The notes beneath the pieces are model-generated. The model saw only the letters and a list, made by a program, of their open reading frames with translations, had not been told where the DNA came from and did no database searches. 64,000 nucleotides of DNA from Polytrichum commune (Eukaryota > Streptophyta > Polytrichopsida > Polytrichales > Polytrichaceae), in assembly GCA_950295325.1 (NCBI GenBank), contig OX485804.1:3658001-3722000 (forward strand), read 5' to 3'. The position numbers and the translations under genes were made by a program. Below are positions 21,801 to 33,899 of this stretch, piece by piece. Position 1 is the stretch's first letter. Every line of letters begins with the position of its first letter.

Positions 21801-22780
21801 TGGAGGAATTGCTCTTTGGAAGGTGGACCCTATCACAAAGAAGACCATGGTCCCAACAGGTTAGTGGGTCCCTTGTTTGTATTGCTTTGGAAGTGCACTA
21901 GAAAATACATGGTGTGAAGTATGTGGCCCACGGGTGATCACCCGTGGGCAGTTAGTCCGTGGTATTGCTCCGAGCTCATTGTATGTTTGTTTTTGTAGGG
22001 TGCCCCCGTCCCGTTCCAAAAAGGGAGATGAAAGATTCCGTGAACATAAAGCTTGGGGTGCAAGGTTTTATTAAGTATTGGAAGGATACGGCAGATCAAG
22101 ATAGTTCGGGTCAATATATGGAGTCCATTGCACCAACAATTTTATATTGGGAGAATGTGCTTGCGGCTATGGATCAACCTTTACTCCCAACTCCATCTGA
22201 ACTTAGCGAGCCATTCTGGCCAGCTACACGGTTCTCCATTGCACCAACCCTCCATGTGGATAATGTGCATCTACTTGAGGAAAACATCACTGATTATGCT
22301 TACGTGGGGCCAGCTAGTTCTCGACCTGTTGAGACCTTCCGTCCCGGCGCACATATCAAGATTGGCCATTATGTGTTACTACGTCCTAGTGAGGATTGTC
22401 CTAATCCAGTGTGGATGGGACGAGTGATTTCTGAGCCGAATTTGGCACATATCGGTCCTAATCCTCGTTCCATTGAGATTGTCTATTATGTACCGGTCCT
22501 TGGCCAAAGGAACAAGAAGACCTTAGACGAACGTTATGAGGAATGGGACACGGCAAAATCTTTTCGATGGACGAGGCTCAAGGACTATGCACCACAACAT
22601 CAATCCCTAGATTGTGTTGTGGCATCATGGGCAAGACAAAGGAATGCGTCCGATGACAATGTTCTCATCCCAGCTCGGCAAATTCTTTTCGCAAAGGATA
22701 ATTTAGATCGATGCACTAGAGGTGAGAAAATGACTGATGGAGATACTTTCGAGGATGGGGTACCAACAGAAGACCTCTAG
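18813..22780 (+). CDS. Module A gene 2: DUF7869-like, transposase-like protein (946 aa)
   Basis: Exons 18813-18842, 19831-21859 and 21999-22780 join in frame (30 + 2029 + 782 nt) into 946 residues. Motifs in order: DCCSEHCCQ (C153, C154, C158, C159), CTRAW, TRTLP.GEK, CGTC (C344, C347), IIHDKMD (D405, D408), VQMDNCAKDN (D530), VGHTHEDVDAMFGRFG (H566, H568, E569, D570). This layout matches proteins annotated with the DUF7869 domain. The three acidic blocks look like an RNase H-fold DDE/D site, so a transposase role is inferred, not shown. The module B paralogue (48555-51656) aligns from about residue 20 to the end. Intact reading frame suggests recent activity or selection. Confidence 0.82.
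18878..18893. repeat. Shortened family A palindrome (16 nt, perfect)
   Basis: CACGGGTG followed by its exact reverse complement, without the central AA/TT. Confidence 0.8.
18903..18927. repeat. Hairpin unrelated to the palindrome family
   Basis: TGGCCGTAC and GTACGGCCA arms around the loop CCCTCCT. Confidence 0.75.
18932..19094. repeat. Tandem array of family A palindromes, 47-bp period
   Basis: Four copies start at 18932, 18979, 19026 and 19073, exactly 47 bp apart, with the spacer AGACTCTGGCACCCGGTTTG then GGGCC. All have TT centres; the first has one mismatch. Confidence 0.93.
19203..19271. repeat. Two family A palindromes 47 bp apart, opposite centres
   Basis: 19203-19224 (AA) and 19250-19271 (TT, last base mismatched). 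The spacing equals that of the neighbouring array. Confidence 0.88.
19765..19786. repeat. Family A palindrome, one mismatch
   Basis: AA centre, 45 bp before the main exon of module A gene 2; intronic. Confidence 0.85.
19831..21859 (+). CDS. Module A gene 2, main exon
   Basis: From IPHYIGLSRTDLKGKA to KKTMVPT. Contains both zinc motifs and all three acidic motifs. Where module B has an intron (after SVTG/SIAG) this exon is continuous (PISIAGMIAHGHSDV). Confidence 0.85.
21860..21998 (+). other. Module A-specific intron with a perfect palindrome
   Basis: Donor GTTAGT after CCAACAG, acceptor TTTTTGTAG; 139 nt, phase 1. Module B is continuous here. The only notable content is the palindrome at 21927-21948. 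Confidence 0.75.
21927..21948. repeat. Family A palindrome, fully symmetric variant (TGATCA centre)
   Basis: Arm CCCACGGGTGA plus its exact reverse complement. Only full-length family A copy with AT in the middle. Confidence 0.9.
21999..22780 (+). CDS. Module A gene 2, last exon
   Basis: Starts GCPRPVPKREMKDSV and continues GVQGFIKYWKD, aligned with GISGFIEYWKE of module B. Ends at TAG 22778-22780. The end (IPARQILFAKDNLDR) aligns with IPQKHIDFAKDNLAR in module B. Confidence 0.85.
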
Positions 22781-22800
22781 ATTAAAGTTGCCTTGCTCAT

Positions 22801-23190
22801 TCCTGGGTATCTACGGGTGGACTCTCATGGGTGGGCTAGATGGTTGACACCATCTAGCATGTTTGGAGCTCAATTTTAATTTTGTGAGCATTAATTAGAG
22901 AGCCGTAGACATTGACATTTGTCCCACGGATGTTCAAACTACCACTTTTAAAGGCATCTTTTTTTGTGAATTTTCATGTGCATTGTCATATTAGCCAACA
23001 TGTTTAATATGTGGGAGTCGTCCAATGTCGTCCAATGTTTAATAGTCCACGGGTGTTCACCCATGGAGTGTAGGCACAATCCTTTTGTCTTCCTTGATGG
23101 GATCCTCCATATTACAATTGATTGTTTGCCCGGTTTCATTGGAACACTTGGTTTGTGGAGGCTAAAACCTCTACGGGTATTCTCTCGTAC
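22801..23190. repeat. Downstream of gene 2: decayed family A palindromes
   Basis: A good copy at 23046-23067 (symmetric TCCACGGGTG/CACCCATGGA) and three eroded ones at about 22811, 22923 and 23170. Likely 3'-UTR or just beyond; marks the right side of module A. Confidence 0.65.
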
Positions 23191-23775
23191 AAAAAAATCA
23201 ATCATTGCGTTCCCATCACGTTCCCCACATTAAAATGAGCGGACCATTTGTCTCATTTTAGTTAATATCCCCATTACAAAGTTATGTGTATAAAAAAATA
23301 AGAGTACCATATAATGCATCAATTTATCTAATTATTTTAATCCAAAATAGGGTTGGGAATAGTAGGTAGAGAAAAAACATTGAGGCAGAGGTATACAATG
23401 CATTTTATGGTGGTCAATGGATGAAAAACTATCCATTTTCAATCCAAATTCATGTTTTTATGTTTTGGTACATTGTTTGATGTCTTCAGTCTAGACATGG
23501 TTTATTGAATTTTCACTACAAACTTTCAAGAGTCCTATGGTTCGTCATTCATGGGGTCAAATATAAAAATTATAAGGAACATAGGGTACTAGAAACTAGT
23601 TCACTTGCAACTTTATAAATACAAATAGGGTCATCTAAAATGAAAAAATTTAGATTTATCTGTATTGATAGGGTGTAAAGAATTCCAATTTCTTAGATAA
23701 ATAGCCCCATGATAAATACCCTTCCGTCGCAGATGGGTTATTAAATACATGTATAAGTGCCCTACCCGGGGAACT
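23191..23775. other. AT-rich stretch with ATAGGGT-type element remains
   Basis: Repeated ACATAGGGTAC, AAATAGGGTCA and GATAGGGTG motifs at 23580-23700 resemble the small G/C-run elements; ends in CCTACCCGGGG. Lies where relic C breaks off. Confidence 0.4.
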
Positions 23776-24450
23776 CCTGGAAGATCTTGGTCAACAATTA
23801 TGCATTGGGGGTTGTTTATGCTTGAGGAGAGGAGCCATGAAGAGTGTGATGTTGAAGTTTGGACCCTTTGTCACCCTATATTCTCCATCCAAGAGTGGAG
23901 CATTTAGATTTTCTACTCCCCCTGGATGTCTCGCTCCGCACTGGTTGGGTCCCCCTAGAACCAGTTTGGGAATACGGCCCACCTTCTCCGACATGGATAC
24001 TCTCTTCCCCTTCCCCTTCTTGTCCTCTTCAATGATTGCGTTCACCTTGGTGGCATTGTTTAGTAGCCTCCCTAACCTCTTTCCCATCCAAGGTGCATTC
24101 AATACATACTCCATAACATCGTTTGCCAAATATAAACAACCATGCGTGTGAGTTGTGCATCTCGCATTCATTTTTGTTGAATGGATGGGTGAAGTAATGC
24201 AAAATTGAGGTCACCCTATCATTTTTTTTACTTCTCTAAGTCTACCACTACAAAATTACCTTGGGCAAAAATGCACTTTATTGCCCATAATGTCAATTTA
24301 TCCCAACTCTCCACTACATCTATTGGTACTTTAAGTTGATAAGCAAATCACACCACCCTCTTCCTTCTCTACTATGGTAGTCCAATTGTTCACCATATCT
24401 TGGTTGGGTTGGTAGTGGTCGTTGAGGTTGACATCCTTGATGCCATTTGG
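23776..24450 (-). pseudogene. Relic C: decayed N-terminal part of a gene 1 homologue
   Basis: The frame YVLNAPWMGKRLGRLLNNAT matches YACNAPWMGKRLGRLLNNVT of module B (41.8 kb). Upstream, IKDVNLNDHYQPNQDMVNNW matches IKDISHNDHYKPVEDTVDNW, and HPFNKNECEM matches HPFHKAECEN. Frame changes and stops separate these pieces, so the copy is dead. It is closer to B than to A. The homology stops near 23.79 kb, and nothing of the ParB-like, linker or FCP1 parts follows. Confidence 0.75.
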
Positions 24451-24639
24451 GTAAGGCTTTGATAAAAGCTCAAAAAACAATTGTATATGTGTCTATTCCC
24501 CATTTGCAAGAATGTTTTCCCATTAGTAACACCTACAGTCATGAACCTATGTTCGTGAATTTCATAAACTCTTTATTTTGTGTCAAAAACAATCACAACA
24601 CATTCAATTCTTTAGGCCCTAAAATACAATTAGAGTGTT

Positions 24640-25910
24640 ATAGATGTGCATCCATAAATTATGTAGTTCTAAAGTCTGTACACAATTTAGGGACTTCGGT
24701 CTATGAGATTTGTGGCATACATTCTAGGACATTTAGATGTCCAAGGTTTATGGATGCATGTCCGTAAATTATATGATTCTAAAAGCCCTAGAGCGTAATG
24801 CACAGATTCCACAAGCGCCAACCTGTAAGCCTTGTGGATTGGTAGCCATTATGGGGATATGGTTCTTGAAGTAGTAAAGTGACAAACACCAGTACATAAC
24901 CCAATTCTCGAACTTAAACCCCGCAAGGTTACTACCCACACATTGAACCTTTTGGGGTTCAAGACCGGGAATTGGGTTACACATATTGCACCATAACCTC
25001 TTTGTTATATTTTGTTGTACGAAATTTAGGGATGACTCTTGAAGTAGTCATTTTATGGAAGCATGTCCATAACCCAATTCTCAGTCTTAAACCTTGCAAA
25101 GAAATTGCAGATGCATGGAACCTTTTGGGGTTCAAGACCACAAATCTTGTTAAGTATATTGCAAGATTTGAGGATTATGTACAATATTGCACCATATCCT
25201 CTTTATTTAGTCATACAATTGAGGGTTCACGTATTTATGAACACATGTCCTAAACCTATTACCCTCTATCAGGATCTTCAAGGTTACAAACGCGTGTCCG
25301 TTTCCTTATATTTACTGATAGGGGTATAGGGTTCTAGTGTACCTCTCTGATGTTTAGGAGTTATATTATAAAATTACAAGTTTATGCTTTAACCCTCACA
25401 CAAAAACACACCAAATATGACCCACTAATCAACACCAATTAAAATAAAAAATGGAGAACCGACCCTCTCATTACCATCACAACCGGGGTGAGAGGAACCA
25501 TACATGAACACTCCATTAAAAAGCTCTCCAACCTAAACATCCGAAAATCAAAAATTAAAATCCTCATGAAAAATAAACACCAAAACGCCATCAAATATCT
25601 CACATACCTAGTCCTAAATAAAAGAAAACTCAACAATAGACGAACACCCGTCCCCCCCCCCTCAATGAACCTGGAATAACTATTATACTACCAGAGTCCA
25701 CCTCCCAAAGGAGGCATAACAACTTAAGTTGCATCACGGACAACCGTAATCAACATAAGGCTAACGGGCTCACATTCATGTCGGTATCTGGATACGGGCG
25801 TTACTTTTTCTCTTATTTTCTTTTATGCTTAAAAAAATAAGTTATAGACATGCACCCCTAACCTTCTTTATGTTTCCAAAAATAAGGGTACAGACACACG
25901 TCCATAACCT
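24640..25910. repeat. Decayed family B-like palindromes in the leader of relic C
   Basis: Best copy at 24747-24768 (TTTATGGATGC/ATGTCCGTAAA). Weaker ones near 24645, 25045, 25232, 25281, 25845 and 25888 keep GTCC(G/A)TAA or RTCC half sites. A degenerate repeat (CATAACCCAATTCTC... GAACCTTTTGGGGTTCAAGA) recurs at 24894 and 25069. Position right of relic C matches the palindrome-rich 5' intron right of 42220 in module B. Confidence 0.55.
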
Positions 25911-26267
25911 TGAGATGCATGAGTTGTATTATGTATATTTATACAATTTGATAATCTTTGTGGCCTTTGGTTTCAATCTTTGCACTGGATTATTGTAACA
26001 TTTCATTATAATTCAAGTCAATCAATTAAATTAAATTCAACTAAACTCAATGGATTAAGCTCAATACATGCAACAAACGCAATGAATGGATAGATAATGT
26101 TCATACAATTCTGAAACATATACCTAAAACAAATGCAAAAATGACACATGACAAACAACATGCAAGTTAGCAACAAACTAGGAAATGGAATAGAACTATG
26201 TTAGGAAGCAAACAACAAACATGCAATTGGAATTAACAATAACGACAAGCAAGCAAGGTGAAAGCTC

Positions 26268-26594
26268 GGGGGGGTCAGTGTGTTAAAAAGTTAAGGATAT
26301 AGGTGCAAACAACCACTATTTTATAGGGGGGTATTACTTTCAATTTTTTTTTTCACATGCTATCATTATGCAATTTTTTTCTTTGGGTTAATAGAAAATG
26401 GCTTGCATTACTTATAATTCCAAATTACCTATTATTTCATACCCTATAGTACTTTAAAGATGTCCAGTGCCATTTTTGATACCCTATATTACTCTGAAGT
26501 CCATTTATAATTTTTTGTCCCCATGTTTTTAAAATACCCTATCATTTGTTCGCACGTATATTGCTACTCCAACAAATCACTTCCCCCCCCCCCC
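26268..26594 (+). mobile_element. G/C-run MITE-like element, full copy
   Basis: GGGGGGG-TCAGTGTGTTAAAAAG at the left, ATTGCTACTCCAACAAATCA then 12 C at the right; 327 bp. About 85-90% like 17750-18085 by eye. Confidence 0.75.
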
Positions 26595-26916
26595 TGAGGG
26601 TGAAAGCAATAAAACTAGTGAGAAAAAAAACCAAAGAGCAAGCAATTGATGAATAAAAACGACAAGCAATCAAGTGGAAAACCTATAAACATTCAATCTC
26701 CAAGCAAGAAATTCCAAAGGAAGAAAATACAAAAAATCTCAAACAACAAGTAGGCAACAAGTATGGAAGTAGGATGAAAAAACAATAGCCATCAACTAGG
26801 GGTGGGCACTAGCAAAAACCACATATGAGAAAATCTAGGGTGGATTTTATTCAAGACACAATTTTTTAACATTTTTCTTAGATATAGAATAGCATGCTCT
26901 AAATGTGTGTTTGGGG

Positions 26917-26919
<3 letters not shown>

Positions 26920-26989
<70 letters not shown>
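26920..26989. repeat. AT dinucleotide microsatellite
   Basis: About 34 perfect TA repeats. Confidence 0.97.
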
Positions 26990-26992
<3 letters not shown>

Positions 26993-28000
26993 ACTGTGTG
27001 GTTTAAGTTGTGGTATTTTAATTTTATTTAGATGTAAAGTAGCATCAATAGAATTAAATTTAGATTTTAATATTTATAGGTTCAACATAATCATCTGCCA
27101 TTTGTGGCGTTGGATGAGAAGTAGGCAAAATGTATGTGGACATGTGGATGGATTTGTTGAAATGATTGCCTTTGAATGAAAAGTTTTGTCATCCAGCAAT
27201 GGAAGGGTTGGCTAGCTTATTTAGGGTTTCATGGGGGTTTCAAGAACCATATGCAATATTCTAAAGTTTATAGGATGATGGTTGAATGTGTGTAATGTGC
27301 ATAGTAATATCTACACAATGTAATGTATGCATAGTGCAATGTATGCGTAATGTATGTGCAGACTATTAACATGAAATTCTTACCACTTATAAATAAAATA
27401 GGATGATTATAATTATGCTCTAAATTATAATCTTACTCTAAATTTATATATAATGATAGGGTGTCAAAAAATACCATCTAGTAGAAATTTAACTACTTAT
27501 AGGGTGGAAAATATTCAACGGAGGAAGGTAAATACCCCTTATTAAATAGGAAGTTCTTGCACATGCATACATAAACCAAGTGTAGGTGCATACATGCATA
27601 CAATAACCCCCATGGCCATCAAGCAAGCAATTGGGAAAACTGGCAGCAAGTGGAAGCCAACAAACAAGCAAATGAAAAAAAAAACTACAAGCACTCAAGC
27701 CCTAAGCAAGAAATTTCAAAGAGAAAAAAACAAATAGTCATGCAACAAACATGGAAGTGAGATTAAAAAAAAAGCTATCAAGCAAGAAATTGGGGAAAAG
27801 AAATTGCAAGTAGCAATCAACAAATGATTAAAGTAGATGAAACAATAACAAACAAGAAAGTGCAAAAAAGGAAGCAAGCAACAAGCATCCAAATGCAACA
27901 AACCAATGCAAAAAAGAAAAAGCAAGCAGCCAACCAACCGACAAGAAAGAGCAAAAACATTGGCACCTCTATTGCATCCTCCTCTCTCTAGTGCTCACAA

Positions 28001-31000
28001 TGTGCTTAAACCTCAAGCTTCAACCCTCACCTCAACAACCCTACCCCTCTCTCTAGCACTCCCTCAACAACAACAACATCAAGCAACAACTGAGTGCAAT
28101 CACACAACAACGTGCACAATTAGAAGTCAACATCCAAATTGACACACGTTTTGTGTATTCCCCGAATATTCCCTTTAATTCATCTAAATGCACCCACCCT
28201 GAACTTCACAAAAATCTCAAGCTTGTCACTTTGGCTCCTCTTGCACTTAGTATTGTAGCCAAACCTATTATTGTTCAAAAACAAGTCGTAAAAGTTGCTA
28301 CATACTTTTATTTTATCTAATCGTATAAAAGAATAACCCTCTCTAAAACCGACACATTCTCATGTTGCACTTTACATTTGAACTACTTTAATGTTGTTGA
28401 AAATTTAGATTCAAATACACATACATCCAAACACATACATCATGTTTTGGTCATCAATGCCACCTATGAGTACATTTTTATTCCTCATCGCCTTCAAAAT
28501 GATTGTACTAAATAAGAATTCGAGCCTATAAGTATAAAAATACGAATCTCGTAGAATTATGTGATAGATCGTACATGGAGCCCCTTTGTCCTCGAACAAT
28601 TGAACCACTTTTGAGTGGCCACACGGAAGTGGCTTGTTGGTATGCCATCCCACATCAGCCATTTTGTCATCCCTGGATTGGTAGGTGTAGCTACTCTCTC
28701 TTTAGTTCTCATATTTTGTTATTTAATAATCATTTATGGAATCTATGTGGACAATTTCTTCGTGAGGGATGAAAGAATTTATGGGCTTTGAAGCCAATCC
28801 CAAGATTCGTTTGATTACTACTACTCTCGTAAAGTTCTACATGAGTTGTATTCATGTAAAAGTAAAGGAGATGAAGCCATGGATTTCGTCTCAAGATTTG
28901 AGTTTATGATCATTAACCACAAGGCACTTAAGTTTTCTTCATGCTTCAATTGTCATATTATAGAAAGAGTGGTAATAAGATTCAGTCTCAAGTTATGAAA
29001 AACTAGCTTTTAAGCTTGTCCTACTAGAATGGGTAGGGCCAACCTAGCCTTGCATATATAGGCTCGACAACATGTCCCATGCACATACTCTGTTTCATAT
29101 CCTCAACTTTTCTCAAAGTTTTTTAGGTGGAAAAGAAGAGGTCCCGACTATTTCACCCAACTTTCAAAATAGGCTCCGATACATGACAAGCTAATGAGCT
29201 TTTAAATGAAAGTTTTCTCAAAGAGGGAGCATACCCAGGGTTTCGTCCCTCTTTGAAGGACTTTACAATGATCTCTAGTATTTCAGAATACTTCATCTAG
29301 ATCCACCCAATACAAGATGCACAATTTGAATATGATGCAATGGAGGTGGGGATACAAGGCTATAAGCGCTCCCAACTGCATGTTAAAGTTGCAGATGATC
29401 ATGCAGGTGCAAGAACTGGGAAACATGGCTAGAGATTTGTGGTGTCTACGTAAACTCATTCATTTCGAAGGTGAAAACATAGTGATTTATATATACATGT
29501 AAATGCCTATTTATAGATGATTGAACTCCAAAAATAGAGTTAGGGACCCGGAATTAGGGGAGTGGTGTTGAACTAGAATGAATTGAGGATTTCCTTTTTA
29601 GGAACTTCTTTCATCCACAATGGATGAGTTTCCGTAGCCAGCACGATTCTCCCAAGCCGGGAAAGCGAAGGTGTCTTGCCATGTGAGTGCCCAATAATCA
29701 AAAAGCTGCTTCGAAGACTACTCCATAGCCAACCTGCAAAGTTGTGTAAATGGTTTATAATATTTAGGGTCCCGTATACTACTTGTGAAGGGCCTAAACT
29801 AGACGCCTAGTGGTCGCAAAGTGTTACATCCTCTAATTGTCAATATGATATTATTCGTTAACAAAAGTAACTTTTTTGAGTGAACACAAATTGCACATGA
29901 TGATATTTAGTGTAGCATATTGGGCTACATGAGATGGTAGTTTTGCATTTTAGTATGCAAGGGGAAGTATTATTGAGCATACTAATCGCAAGTGTCATGG
30001 GGCACAAGCACAGTCAAATACACAACTCCATTACCATGCATAGGTTTAAGTGAAAGTATTTCAAAACTGTATACTAAGTTTGAATTTTGTGAAGGAAAAA
30101 ATCCTACACATTTGAAAACACATTGATTTACAAAGCCAAGTAATTTTTGTTGACAATTTTTTTTTCCAAGAAAAGTCTACATATTTTAGAAGGCCGTGCA
30201 AGTAGTGTGTAAGTATCCAACTTCAATATATGTAAGGTCATGAAATCTACGTCCAAAACCATATATAGCAATTATCTTTTGAGCACTACTTTTAATGATT
30301 AGTTTTGAAGATATCATTTTTGATATTCTATATTTGAGTACCTAACACAACAACAAAGTGCGCCATGAAAAAAATCCAATTTAAACAACATTTTGCTGCT
30401 AATTATAGACCTTTGACTAAAAAAGCATGGTTTTAGTATACGAAAGCACTTTTTTCATATACTTGACCATGCTTGCTCTCCCTGTGTTTATATTTTAGTA
30501 TGCAAGAGGAAGATATTCTTGAGCTTATTGACACAAATGTCAAGTGTCATTTGTGTACACTTTCAATCAACTTGTAGACCATTGTGTAACATAGGCATGG
30601 ACCTCACAAATACTATTGAACATATTCATGCCAAGTGTCATGAGATGACAGTAATAGCGAAGTTGATGAATATTGTAACCTAGCATATCCCTCTACATAG
30701 GATAAGTGACACTATATGCGAGCGACACTAAGTACCATTGTTATGATGACCATAAACATTGTTATGATAGGCCTTTCTATTTATAAGACATGTATGTTGC
30801 ACTTCTAAATACACCAATTGCATTTTTAAATATAACTTTTAAGGGGGTGGGTGCATGCTTAAATCTTATATTTTCCCCATGCAATATTATAGTATTGGAG
30901 TTCACATCATGTATGACTTGACGAGTTCTCTATCTTCAAACATATTTTGTAAATATATTTGGATCTCCAATGATATTTAAAAGGGGGGAGGAGCAACTCA

Positions 31001-33890
31001 TGCTCATTTATTTTGATTCTATTCCTATGTGATCTTTTAAAAAAAAACTTTAGTTGAGCTCTTATAGCTTTTTCATTTATGAAACTTTGACTCCAAAACT
31101 TGAGATAGTTTTCAATGTAATTTGCATTTGTTAACTAGATGAGATGATTTTTGGTTTGATCCAAAGGCCGCAATTGTCCGTGGAGTTGGAAATACCCACA
31201 AAAAGGTCATGTAGCTAATGAGTGTAAGGAACCTTGTGACAACCTGTAGGTAGTAGATGCCTAAGTTATTGAGTTGTGATAGCAACGAGGTAGGTATTGG
31301 GTGTCTATTATAATATGTGGCAAGATGACATGTGTTCATTACTAGACAGAATTGGTAAGACCATGACAAAATCATCCATTATGATTTATTAATGTGCCTA
31401 CTCATAGCCAATCAAGAGTATCCACATCATCAAAATCGCTTTGCCTGATTAGTAACTGCTACAACTTGTGTGCCTTGCATCTAAGGTACACATGCCTAAT
31501 TCCGCTAATTAACTTCATCATACACCTATATTTGAATAGTATGTGGTAACCGTTATTTATGCATCCAAGAATAGTCATAAAAAAACACTTGTTCAAAATA
31601 GATCAAACTATGTGCTCAAAATATATTAACCATTCTAGACTCAATGATGAATATAATTGGAGGAATCTATACATTGACCACTTACTGAGCAATTTTTTTT
31701 TCTTCATTTTGACAATGGATAAAATATTCATATGAATTCCCAAAAGTATAAAGAAAGTTGCTATGACCTCGATTTAGATATGCTAAGCATGTTGTCCTAA
31801 TTGTGTGTTTCATATTCTAAGAGTCAAAGTAGACTAGCCGGAAAGAGTAACCATTTAAGACCCATCTACGTTAGGCCTTTGCGTAAGCAAAGGAAAAGAT
31901 GGGCCAGGCTCATGGGTGGTGACTCCGGTTGACTCACTCGTTTACTTTTGAGCAAATAACGGAAACTCGGGTTCATGTGGACTTCAACTTCAACGTAGTG
32001 AGGTGCTGTGTCCATGGCTATCGTTCAACTACTACTACTACTACTCCTAGACGGTGGAACACAATTGGTATAAGATGGAGCTAAGCTATCACAGGGCAGG
32101 TGGTGTTGAAATCGGGACATGAATGGGCTCGAAATCTCAACCCATTATTGATTCCACTTTCAAGAGTGGCATGCGACTTTCGAGTGATGCCGATTTCCAG
32201 TTCCTTGCAGCAAAAGAGTGAGTGATATTGAAAACTTGAGTGATGTAATGTGGACGTCAGACTTGGGAGTGGCGATCTTTGCTAGCTTTTGAGCAGGTCG
32301 AATCCACTGTGCTTCTAATTTAATTTAATAGAGCATCGGAGTTGCGCTCGTTGATCTCACAAACCCAATTCAATGTTTCATATTCAGTGCATCAAGACTC
32401 CGACGTCGCCTTCTATCAATTTATCAGACCATTTAGGAAGCTTCAATTGATCAGCTATGGTAAATTCAAGTGAATGGTAGAGTTTCGAACTAATAAACAC
32501 GACACTGCTCAATAATCACAATCTCAAGTGAAATTTACTGATAGATTGGGGTGTCGACATTGAAAACATCAGGAGCAACAAGATTTTCATTTCACAACAT
32601 CCCAGCGCTTAAAATTGAAACACAATTCTAAGTATGGTAAGTTGATTCATGTTCATTATGCTTGGGCTCATCTCAAATGACGACATTAACAACTCCAAGT
32701 CATAACGAGCTCTTGGATTAAACAAGAAGTTTCATTATATGTACATGTCTTTATATCTTTATTTCAACTTTGCACGCGAAGCATCAAATATATAATCTCC
32801 TGTGTCTTGATTATGCCTATACCTCTCAACGTTTCTTTGAATGATGACAAAGACTATGACTCTCACATACGTTGTCAAAGTCAATCTTTTGTGATATCAA
32901 AAATGCTGTTTAATGACATACAAGAAAAAAAAAATTCAATAAAAAGAAAAGCCCGGATTCATCAATCTCCTGAAGTAAAGCATTTTTGTCATGACGCTAT
33001 TTCCTAAATGTTGCCGACCTGGCACCCAGAGTAGTCCATCTTTGTATTAAATGTCTTTGCCATTTCACCCACAAGTGTTGCGTGGTTATATATGAGCTGC
33101 CACTGATCAGAAAGAAAGGAAGGAAAAGAACGTCGGTGTGTCCAACGTGAAGGTGGCCCACTGGCCAGTGTTCAAGATTGAAGTCAACAATGCTCTTCAA
33201 ACGCGATTTGGCCCTTCAAAGTATACCTCTCTCAAAACAACCCTTCAAAAAGCAATTCTAAATTGAAAATGAAGGTGTCACTTGAAGTCCTCAATATAAT
33301 CTGCCCACCACAAGAACCAACAAGTGTTGGGCATTGTCACTACAAGAAGTGGAGTTAGATAGTTGATTAATTCTTTACATTGTACCAGAAACATGTACCA
33401 TATAATTCATGTGCAAATTTAGTATGAGTTTTGTGTTTCATTTCTACATTCTTAGATTGATGTTTTGGATTTGAACCAACCCTTCAACTGAAGGGCTGAA
33501 ATTTGAGAGCCCTTCAAAATGAAACTCATATGAGGGCTTCAATCTTGAACATTACCACTGGCCATCCATTTTTTCCATCCATGTGGAGAGAACAATGGAG
33601 GGTGTTTTTTTTTGTTTGTTTTTTGTTGCACAAATTGAAAGGATACAATTGCAAGCGGAAAAGTACAACCACCTTGGAAGAACCAACAAATCAAGGGGAC
33701 TCAATAAATAATGCCCATCCAGGGCCCAACCTTCCAAGTAACCACTAAGTTGTTGCAAGTAACAAATAAGGCCTTTGACACAATAAACCAAATCAAATTC
33801 TTTAAGAACATTTCGATACGCAATGTTTGGAGCTTATTATGAGTTATTGAGAGTTTGCTGCCACTCAAGTCTATCATAGTCAAGCAAAGA
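28001..33890. other. Intermodule DNA without supported genes
   Basis: AT-rich sequence with only short frames (under 90 codons) lacking domains or homologues in the window. Possible ancient transposon debris near 28.7-29.5 kb could not be assigned. Confidence 0.5.
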
Positions 33891-33899
33891 ATCCCACAC

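Larger units (their letters stand above)
26090..28000. repeat. CAAGCAAG-rich low-complexity DNA, probable decayed leader of relic C
   Basis: Irregular AAGCAAGCAA / CAACAAGC repeats, interrupted by the element at 26268-26594 and an AT run. Module B has the same kind of sequence at 43.01-43.69 kb beyond its palindrome arrays. No genes seen. Confidence 0.45.

Noticed and set aside
28750-29510. Possible retroelement gag-like remnant
   Set aside because: Only vague similarity and no diagnostic motif; not annotated.
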